Shown: positions 42,881-51,941, counted from the stretch's first letter. The stretch is 64,000 bases of DNA from an uncultured Clostridia bacterium (GCA_934501535.1 CAKSUM010000001.1:62001-126000), one strand, 5' to 3'. Numbers and translations: made by a program. The notes: generated by a model not told the origin, from the sequence alone.

Positions 42881-43791
42881 TATAATGCACCTCCTATAAT
42901 TTCTTTAAGTGAACTTATACCGTATTTATCCATAACGCGCGGCAAATCATTTATTATATCGCGGCAGGCATACGGATTTACCAGGTTTGCCGCCCCCACC
43001 TGTACCGCCGTTGCGCCGGCAAGCATCATTTCGATAACATTTTCCGCGCTGCTCACTCCGCCCATGCCTATGACCGGAATTTTCACCGCGCCGGCAACCT
43101 GATACACCATTCTTAGCGCTACGGGAAATATTGCATCTCCCGACAGTCCGCCGGTTTTATTTGCAAGCAGCGGTTTCTTTGTTTTTAAATCAATACGCAT
43201 GCCGAGCAGCGTGTTTATAAGGCTTATTCCGTCCGCGCCGGCATCTTCGCACGCCTTTGCGATTGACACAATATCGGTCACATTCGGTGAGAGTTTTATG
43301 ATAACCGGTTTTTTTACGGCTTTTTTTACAGCCGCCGTCACCTCTGCCGCAGCCTCCGGACTTGTCCCGAAACTCATTCCGCCTCCGTGGACATTCGGAC
43401 AGCTTATATTTACCTCAAGCCAGCCCACCTGCTCCTCACCGTCCAGCCTGCTGCAGGTATACACATAATCTTCAACAGAAAAACCGCTGACATTCGCCAT
43501 GACCTTTTTTGAAAAGAACATTTTAAGTTTGGGAAGTTCCTGCGAAATAACCTTTTCGACGCCGGGGTTCTGAAGCCCTACGGCATTGAGCATGCCCGAC
43601 GCGGTTTCCGCAATTCGCGGCGTCGGATTGCCGAATCGCGGCTCTTTGGTAGTTCCCTTGAAAGAAAACGTTCCGAGCATATTAATATCATAAAAGCGCG
43701 AAAACTCAAATCCGTATCCAAATGTACCGCTCGCCGGAATAATCGGATTGTCCAGTTCGGTTCCGCATAGATTTACGTTTAATTTTCCCAT
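42880..43791 (-). CDS. pyrD: Dihydroorotate dehydrogenase B, catalytic subunit
   Basis: Oxidises dihydroorotate to orotate using FMN; class 1B, NAD-linked through PyrK. The 303 residues include IPASGTFGYGFEFSRF, the FMN and orotate region LEVNISCPNVHGGGMSFG with the catalytic Cys, and KLSPNVTDIVSIAKACEDAG. The start at 43791 follows AGAGGAAATTCT inside the end of pyrK; a longer reading would place an Arg-rich, unrelated extension in front. Adjacent pyrK is the electron-transfer partner. Confidence 0.95.
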   Translation of the reverse strand: MGKLNVNLCGTELDNPIIPASGTFGYGFEFSRFYDINMLGTFSFKGTTKEPRFGNPTPRIAETASGMLNAVGLQNPGVEKVISQELPKLKMFFSKKVMANVSGFSVEDYVYTCSRLDGEEQVGWLEVNISCPNVHGGGMSFGTSPEAAAEVTAAVKKAVKKPVIIKLSPNVTDIVSIAKACEDAGADGISLINTLLGMRIDLKTKKPLLANKTGGLSGDAIFPVALRMVYQVAGAVKIPVIGMGGVSSAENVIEMMLAGATAVQVGAANLVNPYACRDIINDLPRVMDKYGISSLKEIIGGAL

Positions 43792-44516
43792 AGAATTTCC
43801 TCTCTTTCCATGACCGGGCCCTCGGTGCATATTCTTTTGCTGCCTGTCAGGGTTTTGCACGAGCAGCCCATACATGCCCCGAAACCGCAGCCCATTCTTT
43901 CTTCAAAACTGTACTGTCCGCTTGTTTTTGCGATTTTATCAATCGCGCGGAACATCGGTTCAGGCCCGCAGGCGTAAAAATATGTGTAATCAATACCGTT
44001 CATCACGTCGGTGACAAAGCCTTTGACCCCGTATGACCCGTCCGCCGTGGTGACATAAACCTCCGCTCCCAGAGCCTTAAATTCCTGCTCATAAAAAACT
44101 TCTTTTTGTGAATTAAATCCCAAAATCACCGTAACCTTTTTACCCTCGTTAATCAGGCATCGACAGAGATTATACATCGGCGGCACACCGACTCCTCCGC
44201 CTATCAGCAGCGGCTTATCGCCGCACATTCGCGTACTGTAGCCGTTGCCCAGTCCCGAAATAATATCAAGAGTATCGCCTTTTTTGATTTTCGACAATTT
44301 TTCCGTGCCGCTGCCTACCGATTTATAAATCAGCGTAAGCCGGTTTTCTCCGTAATCGCAGACCGAAATCGGACGGCGCAGATAAAATCCCGATATTTTG
44401 ATGTTTACAAACTGTCCCGGCGCAAATATATCCGAGGTATCGCCCGAAAGTTCAATTTTATAAGTTCTGTCCGCAATCATTTCATTGCGTTCTACCGCAA
44501 AATTCACTTGTTTCAT
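43779..44516 (-). CDS. pyrK: Dihydroorotate dehydrogenase B, electron-transfer subunit
   Basis: Carries electrons from PyrD to NAD via FAD and a [2Fe-2S] cluster. The 245 residues have an N-terminal FAD-binding barrel (FYLRRPISVCDYGENRLTLIY, of which the RRPIS is the FAD motif), an NAD domain (PLLIGGGVGVPPMYNLCR), and the cluster cysteines in MGCGFGACMGCSCKT and RICTEGPV. It overlaps pyrD by 13 bases and touches pyrC by one base, so the three are probably translated together. Confidence 0.95.
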   Translation of the reverse strand: MKQVNFAVERNEMIADRTYKIELSGDTSDIFAPGQFVNIKISGFYLRRPISVCDYGENRLTLIYKSVGSGTEKLSKIKKGDTLDIISGLGNGYSTRMCGDKPLLIGGGVGVPPMYNLCRCLINEGKKVTVILGFNSQKEVFYEQEFKALGAEVYVTTADGSYGVKGFVTDVMNGIDYTYFYACGPEPMFRAIDKIAKTSGQYSFEERMGCGFGACMGCSCKTLTGSKRICTEGPVMEREEILWEN

Positions 44517-45727
44517 TATTTACACACTCCTTCGCACCATACTTTTCTATCGTTATGCACCGTAAGAATACATCTCCCGAATACGCTTCGTCCCTCAAAC
44601 GGCGTTGCTTTTCCCTTCGAAATAAATTCCGACGGATTTATTTTATACGGTTCAGATATGTCAAATACGGCGAAATCACGGTTATTTGTCTTTATCGAAA
44701 ACCTCCGCCGCGGATTAATGCACATCAGCTCGGTCAGCTTTTCCAATGTTATTATACCTTTCATCACAAGCTCGGTATACATTACGGGGAATGCTGTTTC
44801 AAGTCCCGAAACTCCCATAAGGCTGTTTTCAAGTCCTGCCGATTTTTCCTTTGCGCTGTGCGGTGCATGGTCTGTTGCAATCATGTCTATCGTTCCGTCA
44901 GCCAGTCCCTCCAAAAGCGCTTCACGGTCGGTCTTTGCGCGCAGCGGAGGATTCATTTTAAAACGTCCGTTCTCATGCAGGTCATCATCGCACAGCACCA
45001 AATAGTGCGGCGCTGTTTCACACGTAATATCGACGCCCTCCGCCTTTGCACGGCGTATAAGATTAACGCTTTCCTTCGTCGATATATGACACACATGATA
45101 TGCGCAGCCCGTCTTTTTTGCAAGTTCGATATCCCGCGCAATCTGTGCGTATTCACTCTCCGAAGAAATGCCGCGGTGTCTATGTAACTTAGCATACATG
45201 CCGTCATGAATATATCCGCCGTTTAAGAGCGAATTGTCCTCGCAGTGCGCAGCGATAATTTTACCGAGCGATTTTGCTTTCAGCATCGCCGCCTCCATTA
45301 TATCCGCACCTTGCACACCCTTGCCGTCATCGGAAAAGGCACACACCTTATCAGCGATTTCCTCCATGTGCGATAGCTCTTTCCCCATTTCTCCGACCGT
45401 TACCGAGCCATACGGGAGCACATCAATCACCGCTTTTTTTTCGATTATATCCGTTTGAATTTTCAGATTGCCGGTGCTGTCCGGAACCGGATTGAGATTA
45501 GGCATGGTGCATACTGCCGTATAGCCTCCGCGCGCCGCCGCCTTGCTGCCGGTTTCAATTGTTTCCTTATATGAAAAACCCGGTTCTCTGAAATGCACAT
45601 GCACATCACAAAGACCGGGAACAACAATATATTTATTCGGTAAAACGTCTAATAAACCGCTGCTGTGGAAAAATTCCGTCGCGGCTGCTTCTGCTGACTT
45701 TATTATGTTTATCGTCTGTGTTGCCAT
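44516..45727 (-). CDS. pyrC: Dihydroorotase
   Basis: Cyclises carbamoyl aspartate to dihydroorotate. The 403 residues are the class I amidohydrolase type. The zinc motif DVHVHFREPG is near residue 53, with later ligands in FSDDGKGVQG, AHCEDNSLL, HICHISTKES-like VCHISTKESV and IATDHAPHSAKEK. The start at 45727 follows AAAGGAAAAACAA and lies just past the attenuator; the longer reading upstream runs through the terminator hairpin. It is the first gene of the pyr operon. Confidence 0.95.
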   Translation of the reverse strand: MATQTINIIKSAEAAATEFFHSSGLLDVLPNKYIVVPGLCDVHVHFREPGFSYKETIETGSKAAARGGYTAVCTMPNLNPVPDSTGNLKIQTDIIEKKAVIDVLPYGSVTVGEMGKELSHMEEIADKVCAFSDDGKGVQGADIMEAAMLKAKSLGKIIAAHCEDNSLLNGGYIHDGMYAKLHRHRGISSESEYAQIARDIELAKKTGCAYHVCHISTKESVNLIRRAKAEGVDITCETAPHYLVLCDDDLHENGRFKMNPPLRAKTDREALLEGLADGTIDMIATDHAPHSAKEKSAGLENSLMGVSGLETAFPVMYTELVMKGIITLEKLTELMCINPRRRFSIKTNNRDFAVFDISEPYKINPSEFISKGKATPFEGRSVFGRCILTVHNDRKVWCEGVCK

Positions 45728-45746
45728 TTGTTTTTCCTTTCTCAAC

Positions 45747-45860
45747 AAAAAAAATCTTGCCTTCCGGCAAGATTGAAAATCATACGCTGAAACAAGGGCG
45801 CACAAATTGACACGCCAATATGCATCTTGCCGGTATCTCTGTACCGAATTAAAGCTGTAA
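45747..45860 (-). promoter_or_regulatory. PyrR-type transcription attenuator of the pyr operon
   Basis: The leader RNA has three parts. First, CGGTA-CAGAGA-TACCG (plus positions 45831-45846) is a hairpin with the CNGNGA hexaloop bound by PyrR. Second, CCGGCAAGAT (plus 45824-45833) can pair fully over ten bases with ATCTTGCCGG (plus 45764-45773) as an antiterminator. Third, ATCTTGCC-GGAA-GGCAAGAT followed by eight T forms the terminator (plus 45747-45775). The first and second structures share bases and exclude each other, as in other PyrR attenuators: UMP-bound PyrR would favour termination. Confidence 0.88.
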
Positions 45861-45868
45861 TTTTCTAT

Positions 45869-45897
45869 ATTATATCAGACTATCCGCGATATGTCAA
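45869..45897 (-). promoter_or_regulatory. Consensus sigma-A promoter of the pyr operon
   Basis: On the minus strand TTGACA, a 17-base spacer and TATAAT match the consensus exactly. Confidence 0.9.
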
Positions 45898-45925
45898 GCG
45901 TTTTTACCGCATTTTTGATATTTTT

Positions 45926-46567
45926 TTATTCGTAATATGCGGCGCATACACGATAAATCGGCATGCCGGCTTCTGCAAAACGCGTTTCATATTCGGTCAT
46001 TACATTATCCTCCATTCCCGAATTATGCAAATCAAAAGTAATATCCGACATTTTATAATTTTCCGCCGCAAACGAATTGAGTGAAAATTCAAACAGTTTT
46101 TGATTATCCGTCTTAAAACAAATCATATCGCCGCTTTTGAGCACCTTTTTGTAAACATCGAGAAAATTTTTGTGCGTAAGTCTGCGTTTTGCCTGCTTAT
46201 TTTTCTTCCACGGGTCGGAGAAATTGAGATAAATCCGTTCCGCCTCACCTTTGTCAAAATAATCGCACAGCTTTGCCGCGTCACCGATTATAAACCGCAG
46301 ATTGTCAAGCCCGAGAGGCTCCGCCTTTTCCATTGCAATCACCATTACGTCTTTCACAACTTCTATCGCAACAAAATCAATATCCGGATATTTTTTTGCC
46401 ATTTCGCAGATAAATTGTCCCTTTCCGCAGCCTATTTCAATATGAATGGGATTGTTGTTGCCAAATTCCTCATGCCAGCGGTTTTTTAAAAGCTCCGGCT
46501 CCCTTATCCATAAGCTGCCGCTTTTTTCAAGCCTTATATCACAGTTTTTCTTTTTCCTTACGCGCAT
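45926..46567 (-). CDS. trmB: tRNA (guanine-N7)-methyltransferase
   Basis: Methylates G46 of tRNAs with SAM. The 213 residues contain the SAM site HIEIGCGKGQFICEMA, the ATG-following RVRKKKN stretch, and the motif LNFSDPWKKNKQAKRRLT, diagnostic for TrmB. The start at 46567 follows ACGGAGGAAG. The gene ends 29 bases before the pyr promoter with no clear terminator, so some transcripts may run into pyrC. Confidence 0.95.
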   Translation of the reverse strand: MRVRKKKNCDIRLEKSGSLWIREPELLKNRWHEEFGNNNPIHIEIGCGKGQFICEMAKKYPDIDFVAIEVVKDVMVIAMEKAEPLGLDNLRFIIGDAAKLCDYFDKGEAERIYLNFSDPWKKNKQAKRRLTHKNFLDVYKKVLKSGDMICFKTDNQKLFEFSLNSFAAENYKMSDITFDLHNSGMEDNVMTEYETRFAEAGMPIYRVCAAYYE

Positions 46568-46599
46568 TAATGTACTTCCTCCGTAACAAAAATTATAGT

Positions 46600-46637
46600 T
46601 GCAAAAATCCAAAACGGGACGCACCGGAATGCGTCCC
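46600..46637 (-). terminator. Terminator of upp
   Basis: On the minus strand GGGACGCAT-TCCGG-TGCGTCCC, followed by GTTTTGGATTTTT. It separates upp from trmB; the trmB ribosome site lies about 40 bases on. Confidence 0.8.
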
Positions 46638-46648
46638 GCAGTATTTAA

Positions 46649-47278
46649 TTACAGCGTACCGAACAGTCTGTCGCCGGCGTCGCCCAGACCCGGAACAATG
46701 TATCCGTTTTCATTCAGTCTTTCATCAACCGCTCCGCAGTAAATATCTACATCGGGGTGTGCTTTTCTGAGTGCCTCAATTCCCGAGGGAGCTGCAATTA
46801 TGCAGACAAACTTTATATCCTTTGCTCCGCGCTTTTTAATCATGGAAATAGCATCTTTCGCGCTTCCGCCGGTTGCAAGCATAGGGTCAAGCACAAGCGT
46901 GAGTCTTTCGCTTATATCGGTCGGCATTTTGCAGTAATACTCAACCGGTTCAAGCGTTTCTTCATTGCGGTATAAACCGATATGACCTATTTTTGCCGCC
47001 GGGATAAGATTCATAAGCGCGTCCACCATTCCCAGACCTGCTCTCAAAATCGGCACAAGCGCAACCTTTTTCTTGGTCTTTTTTGCAGTCATTTTCGTTA
47101 TCGGAGTTTCTATCGGATAATCCTCAAGCTCCATATCCTTTGTTGCCTCATATCCCAAAAGCAGACCGATTTCGTGCGCACAGTTTCTGAAGTCCTTTAC
47201 AGACGTGTTCTTATCTCTCATTATCGACAGCTTATGCTGAATGAGCGGATGGTTCATTACAAATACTTTTTCGTCCAT
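46649..47278 (-). CDS. upp: Uracil phosphoribosyltransferase
   Basis: Salvages uracil to UMP with PRPP. The 209 residues match Upp: VMNHPLIQHKLSIMRDKNT at the N-terminus, LVPILRAGLGMVDALMNLIP, and the PRPP-binding LVLDPMLATGGSAKDAI. The C-terminal ending YIVPGLGDAGDRLFGT is characteristic. The start at 47278 is two codons inside the first ATG because AAAGGA then lies at a better distance. Proximity to the pyr operon matches the pathway, though it is a separate unit. Confidence 0.96.
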   Translation of the reverse strand: MDEKVFVMNHPLIQHKLSIMRDKNTSVKDFRNCAHEIGLLLGYEATKDMELEDYPIETPITKMTAKKTKKKVALVPILRAGLGMVDALMNLIPAAKIGHIGLYRNEETLEPVEYYCKMPTDISERLTLVLDPMLATGGSAKDAISMIKKRGAKDIKFVCIIAAPSGIEALRKAHPDVDIYCGAVDERLNENGYIVPGLGDAGDRLFGTL

Positions 47279-47393
47279 TTCCATGTTCCTTTCATTAACT
47301 CTTATTTTAATTCCGCCTTTTATTATACAACAAAAAATATGTTTTGTCTACCCATTTTTACAAATATCTTCAAAAAAACGAGGCAAAACGGAT

Positions 47394-48185
47394 TTATATA
47401 TGAAACTTGTCATCTTCAGTTAATTCAAGGAGAGCAATCGCACGTTCAAATATACTTTTTACGCGCTCAAACGTTTCGGGGTGATGCGCGTCGCTGCCCA
47501 TATAAAACTTGCAGCCCATGCGTTTTGCAATTTTATACGGCCGCAGAATTATCGGCGCGTCTTTCTCCGCAAAATCCATATCGCCCGAATTAAGCTCAAT
47601 TCCCGCTCCCATTTGCGCGGCACGTGCAAAAATTTTCTCCAAATCGTTATCGCCGAGCAACGAAACGGTTTCAAGATATTTTTCATGCGACGGGTCAATG
47701 AGCTGACAGGTCAGGTGTGCCAGTCCGATTTTACGAAACGGCAAATCCATATCAAGCAGCGCATTAAGCTTTTGAATCAAAAACTCCGCCTTTTGCTGCG
47801 GCAAATCATAATCTTCGGGTATTGTAAATCCGCACATATGAAAATGCGTTGTTGGAATAACAACAAAATCAAAATCGTCAAATTTTTCCCTTGTTATCCC
47901 CAATCTCATATCCTTGTCCATCTCGGTTTCGCAGCCGAACAAAAAACGTATTCCGTCCGCCTGCGGAAGCGGCTTTGCAGCTGCTATATGTGAATAGTTC
48001 TGTCTTTTATACCAATCTATCGCTCCGCTTACATTTTCGTCCCAGAGATGATCGGTCAGGCATATCGTATTTAAATTATTATCCTTAGCATATTGCAAAA
48101 TTCTCTCGTTTGACTGTTCTTCGTCACCGGAACATAAGGAAATTTTGCTGTGAATGTGCAGGTCATTATCATATATGTATTTCAT
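47394..48185 (-). CDS. PHP-domain phosphoesterase
   Basis: A 263-residue metal-dependent phosphoesterase of the PHP family. Metal ligands are visible: NDLHIHSKIS (HxH), CLTDHLW, FGCETEMD, HFHMCGF, AHLT, and the late SDAHHPE. This order resembles histidinol-phosphatase-type PHP proteins, but no histidine biosynthesis genes are near, so the substrate is open. It is a single-gene unit oriented like upp, and the gap of 108 bases between them shows no terminator. Confidence 0.88.
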   Translation of the reverse strand: MKYIYDNDLHIHSKISLCSGDEEQSNERILQYAKDNNLNTICLTDHLWDENVSGAIDWYKRQNYSHIAAAKPLPQADGIRFLFGCETEMDKDMRLGITREKFDDFDFVVIPTTHFHMCGFTIPEDYDLPQQKAEFLIQKLNALLDMDLPFRKIGLAHLTCQLIDPSHEKYLETVSLLGDNDLEKIFARAAQMGAGIELNSGDMDFAEKDAPIILRPYKIAKRMGCKFYMGSDAHHPETFERVKSIFERAIALLELTEDDKFHI

Positions 48186-48402
48186 TGTACCCTCCGACTG
48201 TATAATTTTTTATCGGACAGGAACAAATACCAATCCGATTACACCTGTATATTATCACACGCCCATTGCAAAGTCAAGCTTTTTTGTCCGGATTATTTGA
48301 GCATTTAATTCCGGCCGCAGACACATTTTCCGTCCAAACGGCAATATGAAACAGCCATTCGCCGTTTCATATGTATCTGCCAAGTGATTGAGTGAGATTT
48401 TT
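48186..48402. other. Intergenic spacer with a hairpin
   Basis: It holds a stem of about 10 bp (ATATGAAACAGCC and GCCGTTTCATAT, near 48345-48371) directly after the recombinase stop on the minus strand. No T-run follows, so it is not a standard terminator. No gene is supported. Confidence 0.45.
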
Positions 48403-49257
48403 TCAATATCGCAGCAAACCGAGCTTTTGCAGCTGCTTTATATGCTCCGTCCCGCTTTCCATCGTATAGATACGGGTAGTTTCGACAGATGAATGACCGA
48501 GAATATCAGCAAGCCTTATGACGTCTTTTTGCCGTGAATAAAATGTCCGTGCAAATAAATGTCTGAAATTGTGAGGAAACACTTTTGATTTGTCCACATT
48601 TGCACTTTCGCATAAGTTTTTAAGCATTTTCCATATCGCACTGCGGTCAAGCGGCATGCCGTTTCTCGTAATAAATACCGGACCGCTTTCTATATTTCGG
48701 GATTTAATATATATCTTTAACATCTGACATAGCTTTTCCGGCAGGAATATTTGCCTTATCTTTCCCTTGCAGTTTATAACCGCCTGCCCTTGTTTTACGG
48801 CTTCGCAGGTTACATATTTTATTTCGGACGCCCTCAAGCCCGTGCTTGCCATCGTCTGCATTAAATAATACAGCCGCTCATTTTTCTTTTTCTGTGCTGC
48901 GATTAGAAGCCGTTCATATTCGGTTTTGGTCAGTTCTTTGGATTTATCGGCAAATATCCGTCTTTGAATTTTCAGCGTCTTTATTTTCAAATCGTGCCAA
49001 CTCATGAATACAAAAAATGCATTTATGGAGGATAGCATTGAATTTACACTTTGCACCGCATACCTTTTGCATAGCTCCTTTTTGTATTCGATAACAACCG
49101 ACTTATCAATATGCCTGCTTTGTAACCACTCACGGAAAAAACGAATATCACGCATATATTTTTCTATGGTGTTGTCACTTTTTTCTTCCTCGTACAGATA
49201 GATTTTGAAATTATTAATCAGTTCATTTGTAATGATTTTCTCATTCACTTTATTCAC
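48403..49257 (-). CDS. Orphan tyrosine recombinase (XerC/D-like)
   Basis: A 284-residue site-specific recombinase. The N-terminal SAM-like DNA-binding domain (residues about 10-90; YEEEKSDNTIEKYMRDIRFF) precedes a catalytic domain with the full set: Arg in ASTGLRASEIKYV, Lys in CKGKIRQIFLP, HxxR in PHNFRHLFA, His in DILGHSSVETT and Tyr in RIYTMESG. The start is a GTG after AAAGGTG (49257); a second GTG three codons on is also possible. No excisionase, relaxase, phage or integron gene and no obvious att repeat is nearby, so it could act on a distant site or an inverting segment not seen here. Confidence 0.85.
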   Translation of the reverse strand: MNKVNEKIITNELINNFKIYLYEEEKSDNTIEKYMRDIRFFREWLQSRHIDKSVVIEYKKELCKRYAVQSVNSMLSSINAFFVFMSWHDLKIKTLKIQRRIFADKSKELTKTEYERLLIAAQKKKNERLYYLMQTMASTGLRASEIKYVTCEAVKQGQAVINCKGKIRQIFLPEKLCQMLKIYIKSRNIESGPVFITRNGMPLDRSAIWKMLKNLCESANVDKSKVFPHNFRHLFARTFYSRQKDVIRLADILGHSSVETTRIYTMESGTEHIKQLQKLGLLRY

Positions 49258-49430
49258 ACACCTTTCAAGTTTATATTTTATCATACAAGAAAATATACTG
49301 AAAAGGTGCAGCAAGATTATAAAGCTGCTTTGCCGGGCCGCATAACAACGCAGCATGCATAGTCGATATGCAGTAAAAACATATTGATTTTTGTGTGTTT
49401 ACGAGAGAAAAAGCGTTAAAGAAAAAGAAA

Positions 49431-49474
49431 AAGCCGATATAAAGTTTGAGAATTTTCAAACCTCATATCGGCTA
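49431..49474 (-). terminator. Terminator of the secreted repeat protein
   Basis: On the minus strand AGCCGATATGAGGTTTGA and TCAAACTTTATATCGGCT form a stem of about 17 bp, followed by TTTTTCTTTTTCTTT. Confidence 0.9.
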
Positions 49475-49506
49475 AAATTTTTGTCTGCTATTATATGTTC
49501 AGAAAA

Positions 49507-51693
49507 TCAACCCACTATCTCATCGGGATCATCATATGCGGTTCTGCCCGGAATGACCCAAATCATCTGATTGTTTGTGTCCCACTCAACGCGGCAATCC
49601 AGCGCGTCGGTTATATCGCGAAGCTTAAAATAATTGTTTCCGTCAATATTATAGCAAGTTGCCTTAATCGGCACACCGTCAAGCGTTAAGAATGCCGATG
49701 ATGAAAGAGCTGTTCTTTCAACGCCGTCACCCGGTGTCAATTCACCGCCTGCCGCCGTGTAATCATAAAAGCTCAGCATGTCAATGGAATTTGTTGCACT
49801 GTCATACTTAATGTCAAAGGTTTTAATTGTTCCGTCAAGAATTTTTGCAATGTCTCTGAGCTTGAAGTAGTTGTTGTCATCAATGTTATATGCAACGGTG
49901 TTATATTTGCGGCTGTCCAGGCAAACGGCCTGCGTTTTTGCAACGGAATTTTTGCTGAATCCGTTTCCGGGATAATATGTAAACGTATCATGCATATCAT
50001 CTTCGTGAACCAGATAGCGAATTTCTCCGTTATAGAAAATAGTATAGATTTTACCTGTTATAATCCATGGTTCTATATCGGCAGGATCCAGAATATCATT
50101 CATATCCTCGTCGCGGTCAAACGAAAACTCTTCAATACCGTATACATTTACCCATTCTCTGTCATGTATTGTGTTGATATCGCCGTTGTTTGAACTAACC
50201 CACTTAGTGTATTCTGACATCATATTCTCATCAACGTTGATATATCCGTAACGGTACTTTTTCAGCTTTGCAAGTCCCTCGGCAGAATAAGTCAGCGCAC
50301 CCCATTCGCCCCATGGCGTATCTACGGACAGAACGCCGATAGGTGCACCGAGAGCTGCCGTATCTGCTGCGGACAAAGTTTTTGTGAACTCATCAAGCTT
50401 GCTTGTCGGAATATAACATTCCTTTGAGTTGAACCAGATTTTTGAATTTGTTCCGTCATAGTCCTTATCGATAACATCGATTGCAGCGCCTTTTTTAACC
50501 GAACCGACAACCGAAGAACCGTCAGAAATGTCACAGTCGACAGCCGCTATTGCTTTGTACTGAGTTGTCGGCTTTGAAGTGTTTGCCAGCTGTGCATTCA
50601 CATACTTTGCGTCAACATAATAAAGACCTTTCTTATAATAAATCTTATAATGACCGTTCTGCGGAGCGGCATCTACAATCTGAAGCGACTGATTGATTTT
50701 AATAACGCCCGATTTTACATAATCCGTATTATCGGGAGTGGTCTTAACCATCAAAAGGCTTGTTGCCTTGCCCACCGCCTCGATTTTCGGGGCCGTTGAT
50801 ACCTGATTGTTAATATCTAAAATATAACAATTTTGTCTCGGCAGAAAATATACGGCAGGTTTCCAGCTTGTGAAAGCAGTACCGTCTTTCTCGCCGCACT
50901 GTCTTATTGTACCGCGTGATTCGTCGACGCCGCCCTCGCTCCATACTGCAACCCATTTTTCGTTATAGGCGACAACTTCAAATTCACTTCCTGTTGTAAC
51001 ATAAAACGCTGTATTCGCGTTTGCGTCTGTTCTGCTGTTTTCAGCAAACGGGGGATCATACCCTATTTCTTTTAGCTCATCAAGTCTTCTGATATGATAG
51101 TTCATCGGGGGATCGCCCGGATAGAATGAGGCTTTTACCGAGCCGATTTTTCCCTGATCGCCAATATGTACAATAGCCATTCCCACAAGCGGCAATGAAG
51201 CAGGACGGTCATGTCTTACCCATTCCGTAGGTACCTTAGCATAAAAATTTCTTTCTTTACCCTCGGTTGTTTTGCTTCCGCCGTAGATGTAATCAGATAG
51301 AACCGTCATCTCTATTGCGTGCTGATACTTGTCTGTATCGGAAGCTGCCCATTGTTTGTTTAAGTCCTTTTCAACAGTCTCGCCGACATCAAGTATCGGT
51401 GTTGTTTCCCGAGCCGTTGTATAGGCAAGAACATATCCGACCGTGCCGTCCGAGAGCTGGATTTTGTGAAATTTTCTGTTATCCTCTCCAATTACATAAG
51501 CCTCCAGAACCGTCACTCTTGCCCCTTTGCTGACTTCGCTTATACCTCCTGAATAGGTAGGATTTTTTGTAACCATTACCGTGCCGCCGTATACAACATA
51601 GGCTGTATCGCCGGCCTTTAGTTCGGCTGCAAACGCAACAGTACAAAGCAGAATAAATGTGCAAAGCACTGCCGTCAAAATTTTCTTCAACAC
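49507..51693 (-). CDS. Secreted protein with SH3-like and copper-amine-oxidase-like domains
   Basis: A large exported protein of 728 residues. It begins with a signal peptide (LTAVLCTFILLCTVAFAA, cleavage likely near residue 22), followed by a bacterial SH3-like segment (GDTAYVVYGGTVMVTKNP), a long central region without a recognised family, and a C-terminal copper-amine-oxidase N-terminal-like (stalk) domain. In that domain the repeated strand YNIDDNNYFKLRDIAKIL is followed by YNIDGNNYFKLRDITDAL about 80 residues on. No LPXTG, SLH or lipobox is seen, so it is probably released or held by wall binding. The start is a GTG after GGAGGAATTATA. The role is unknown; surface or wall-related by inference. 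Confidence 0.8.
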   Translation of the reverse strand: MLKKILTAVLCTFILLCTVAFAAELKAGDTAYVVYGGTVMVTKNPTYSGGISEVSKGARVTVLEAYVIGEDNRKFHKIQLSDGTVGYVLAYTTARETTPILDVGETVEKDLNKQWAASDTDKYQHAIEMTVLSDYIYGGSKTTEGKERNFYAKVPTEWVRHDRPASLPLVGMAIVHIGDQGKIGSVKASFYPGDPPMNYHIRRLDELKEIGYDPPFAENSRTDANANTAFYVTTGSEFEVVAYNEKWVAVWSEGGVDESRGTIRQCGEKDGTAFTSWKPAVYFLPRQNCYILDINNQVSTAPKIEAVGKATSLLMVKTTPDNTDYVKSGVIKINQSLQIVDAAPQNGHYKIYYKKGLYYVDAKYVNAQLANTSKPTTQYKAIAAVDCDISDGSSVVGSVKKGAAIDVIDKDYDGTNSKIWFNSKECYIPTSKLDEFTKTLSAADTAALGAPIGVLSVDTPWGEWGALTYSAEGLAKLKKYRYGYINVDENMMSEYTKWVSSNNGDINTIHDREWVNVYGIEEFSFDRDEDMNDILDPADIEPWIITGKIYTIFYNGEIRYLVHEDDMHDTFTYYPGNGFSKNSVAKTQAVCLDSRKYNTVAYNIDDNNYFKLRDIAKILDGTIKTFDIKYDSATNSIDMLSFYDYTAAGGELTPGDGVERTALSSSAFLTLDGVPIKATCYNIDGNNYFKLRDITDALDCRVEWDTNNQMIWVIPGRTAYDDPDEIVG

Positions 51694-51748
51694 TATAATT
51701 CCTCCTTTTATTTTTGCGCTGACTTATTAGAATTTGCATACTATAATA

Positions 51749-51777
51749 ATTATATACCATATCAATGTAATATGCAA
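51749..51777 (-). promoter_or_regulatory. Promoter of the secreted repeat protein gene
   Basis: On the minus strand TTGCAT, a 17-base spacer and TATAAT, about 50 bases before the GTG start. Confidence 0.7.
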
Positions 51778-51833
51778 GGGAATTTTGAAAATTTATGTTG
51801 AAATCGGGGAATATTACTGATTTTTCTGCAAAG

Positions 51834-51864
51834 AAAAATCGGAATGGAACAAAGTCCATTCCGA
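51834..51864 (-). terminator. Terminator of tRNA-Glu
   Basis: On the minus strand TCGGAATGGA and TCCATTCCGA form a 10-bp stem, followed by TTTTTC, just two bases after the CCA end of the tRNA. Confidence 0.9.
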
Positions 51865-51866
51865 CG

Positions 51867-51941
51867 TGGTGACTCCTAAGGGATTCGAACCCTTGATGCT
51901 GCCGTGAGAGGGCAGAGTCTTAACCACTTGACCAAGGAGCC
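51867..51941 (-). tRNA. tRNA-Glu (anticodon CTC)
   Basis: On the minus strand the cloverleaf is complete. The acceptor arms GGCTCCT and AGGAGTC pair (one G-U), the anticodon stem CTGCC and GGCAG encloses CTCTCAC with anticodon CTC, and the T arm reads AAGGGTTCGAATCCCTT. The CCA end is encoded. The 75-base length includes CCA. It decodes GAG and stands alone with its own terminator. Confidence 0.96.

Noticed and set aside
48403..51941. Possible integrated element between the recombinase and tRNA-Glu
   Set aside because: I found no copy of the tRNA 3' end near the recombinase, and no excision, replication or conjugation genes; the intervening gene is a normal secreted protein.
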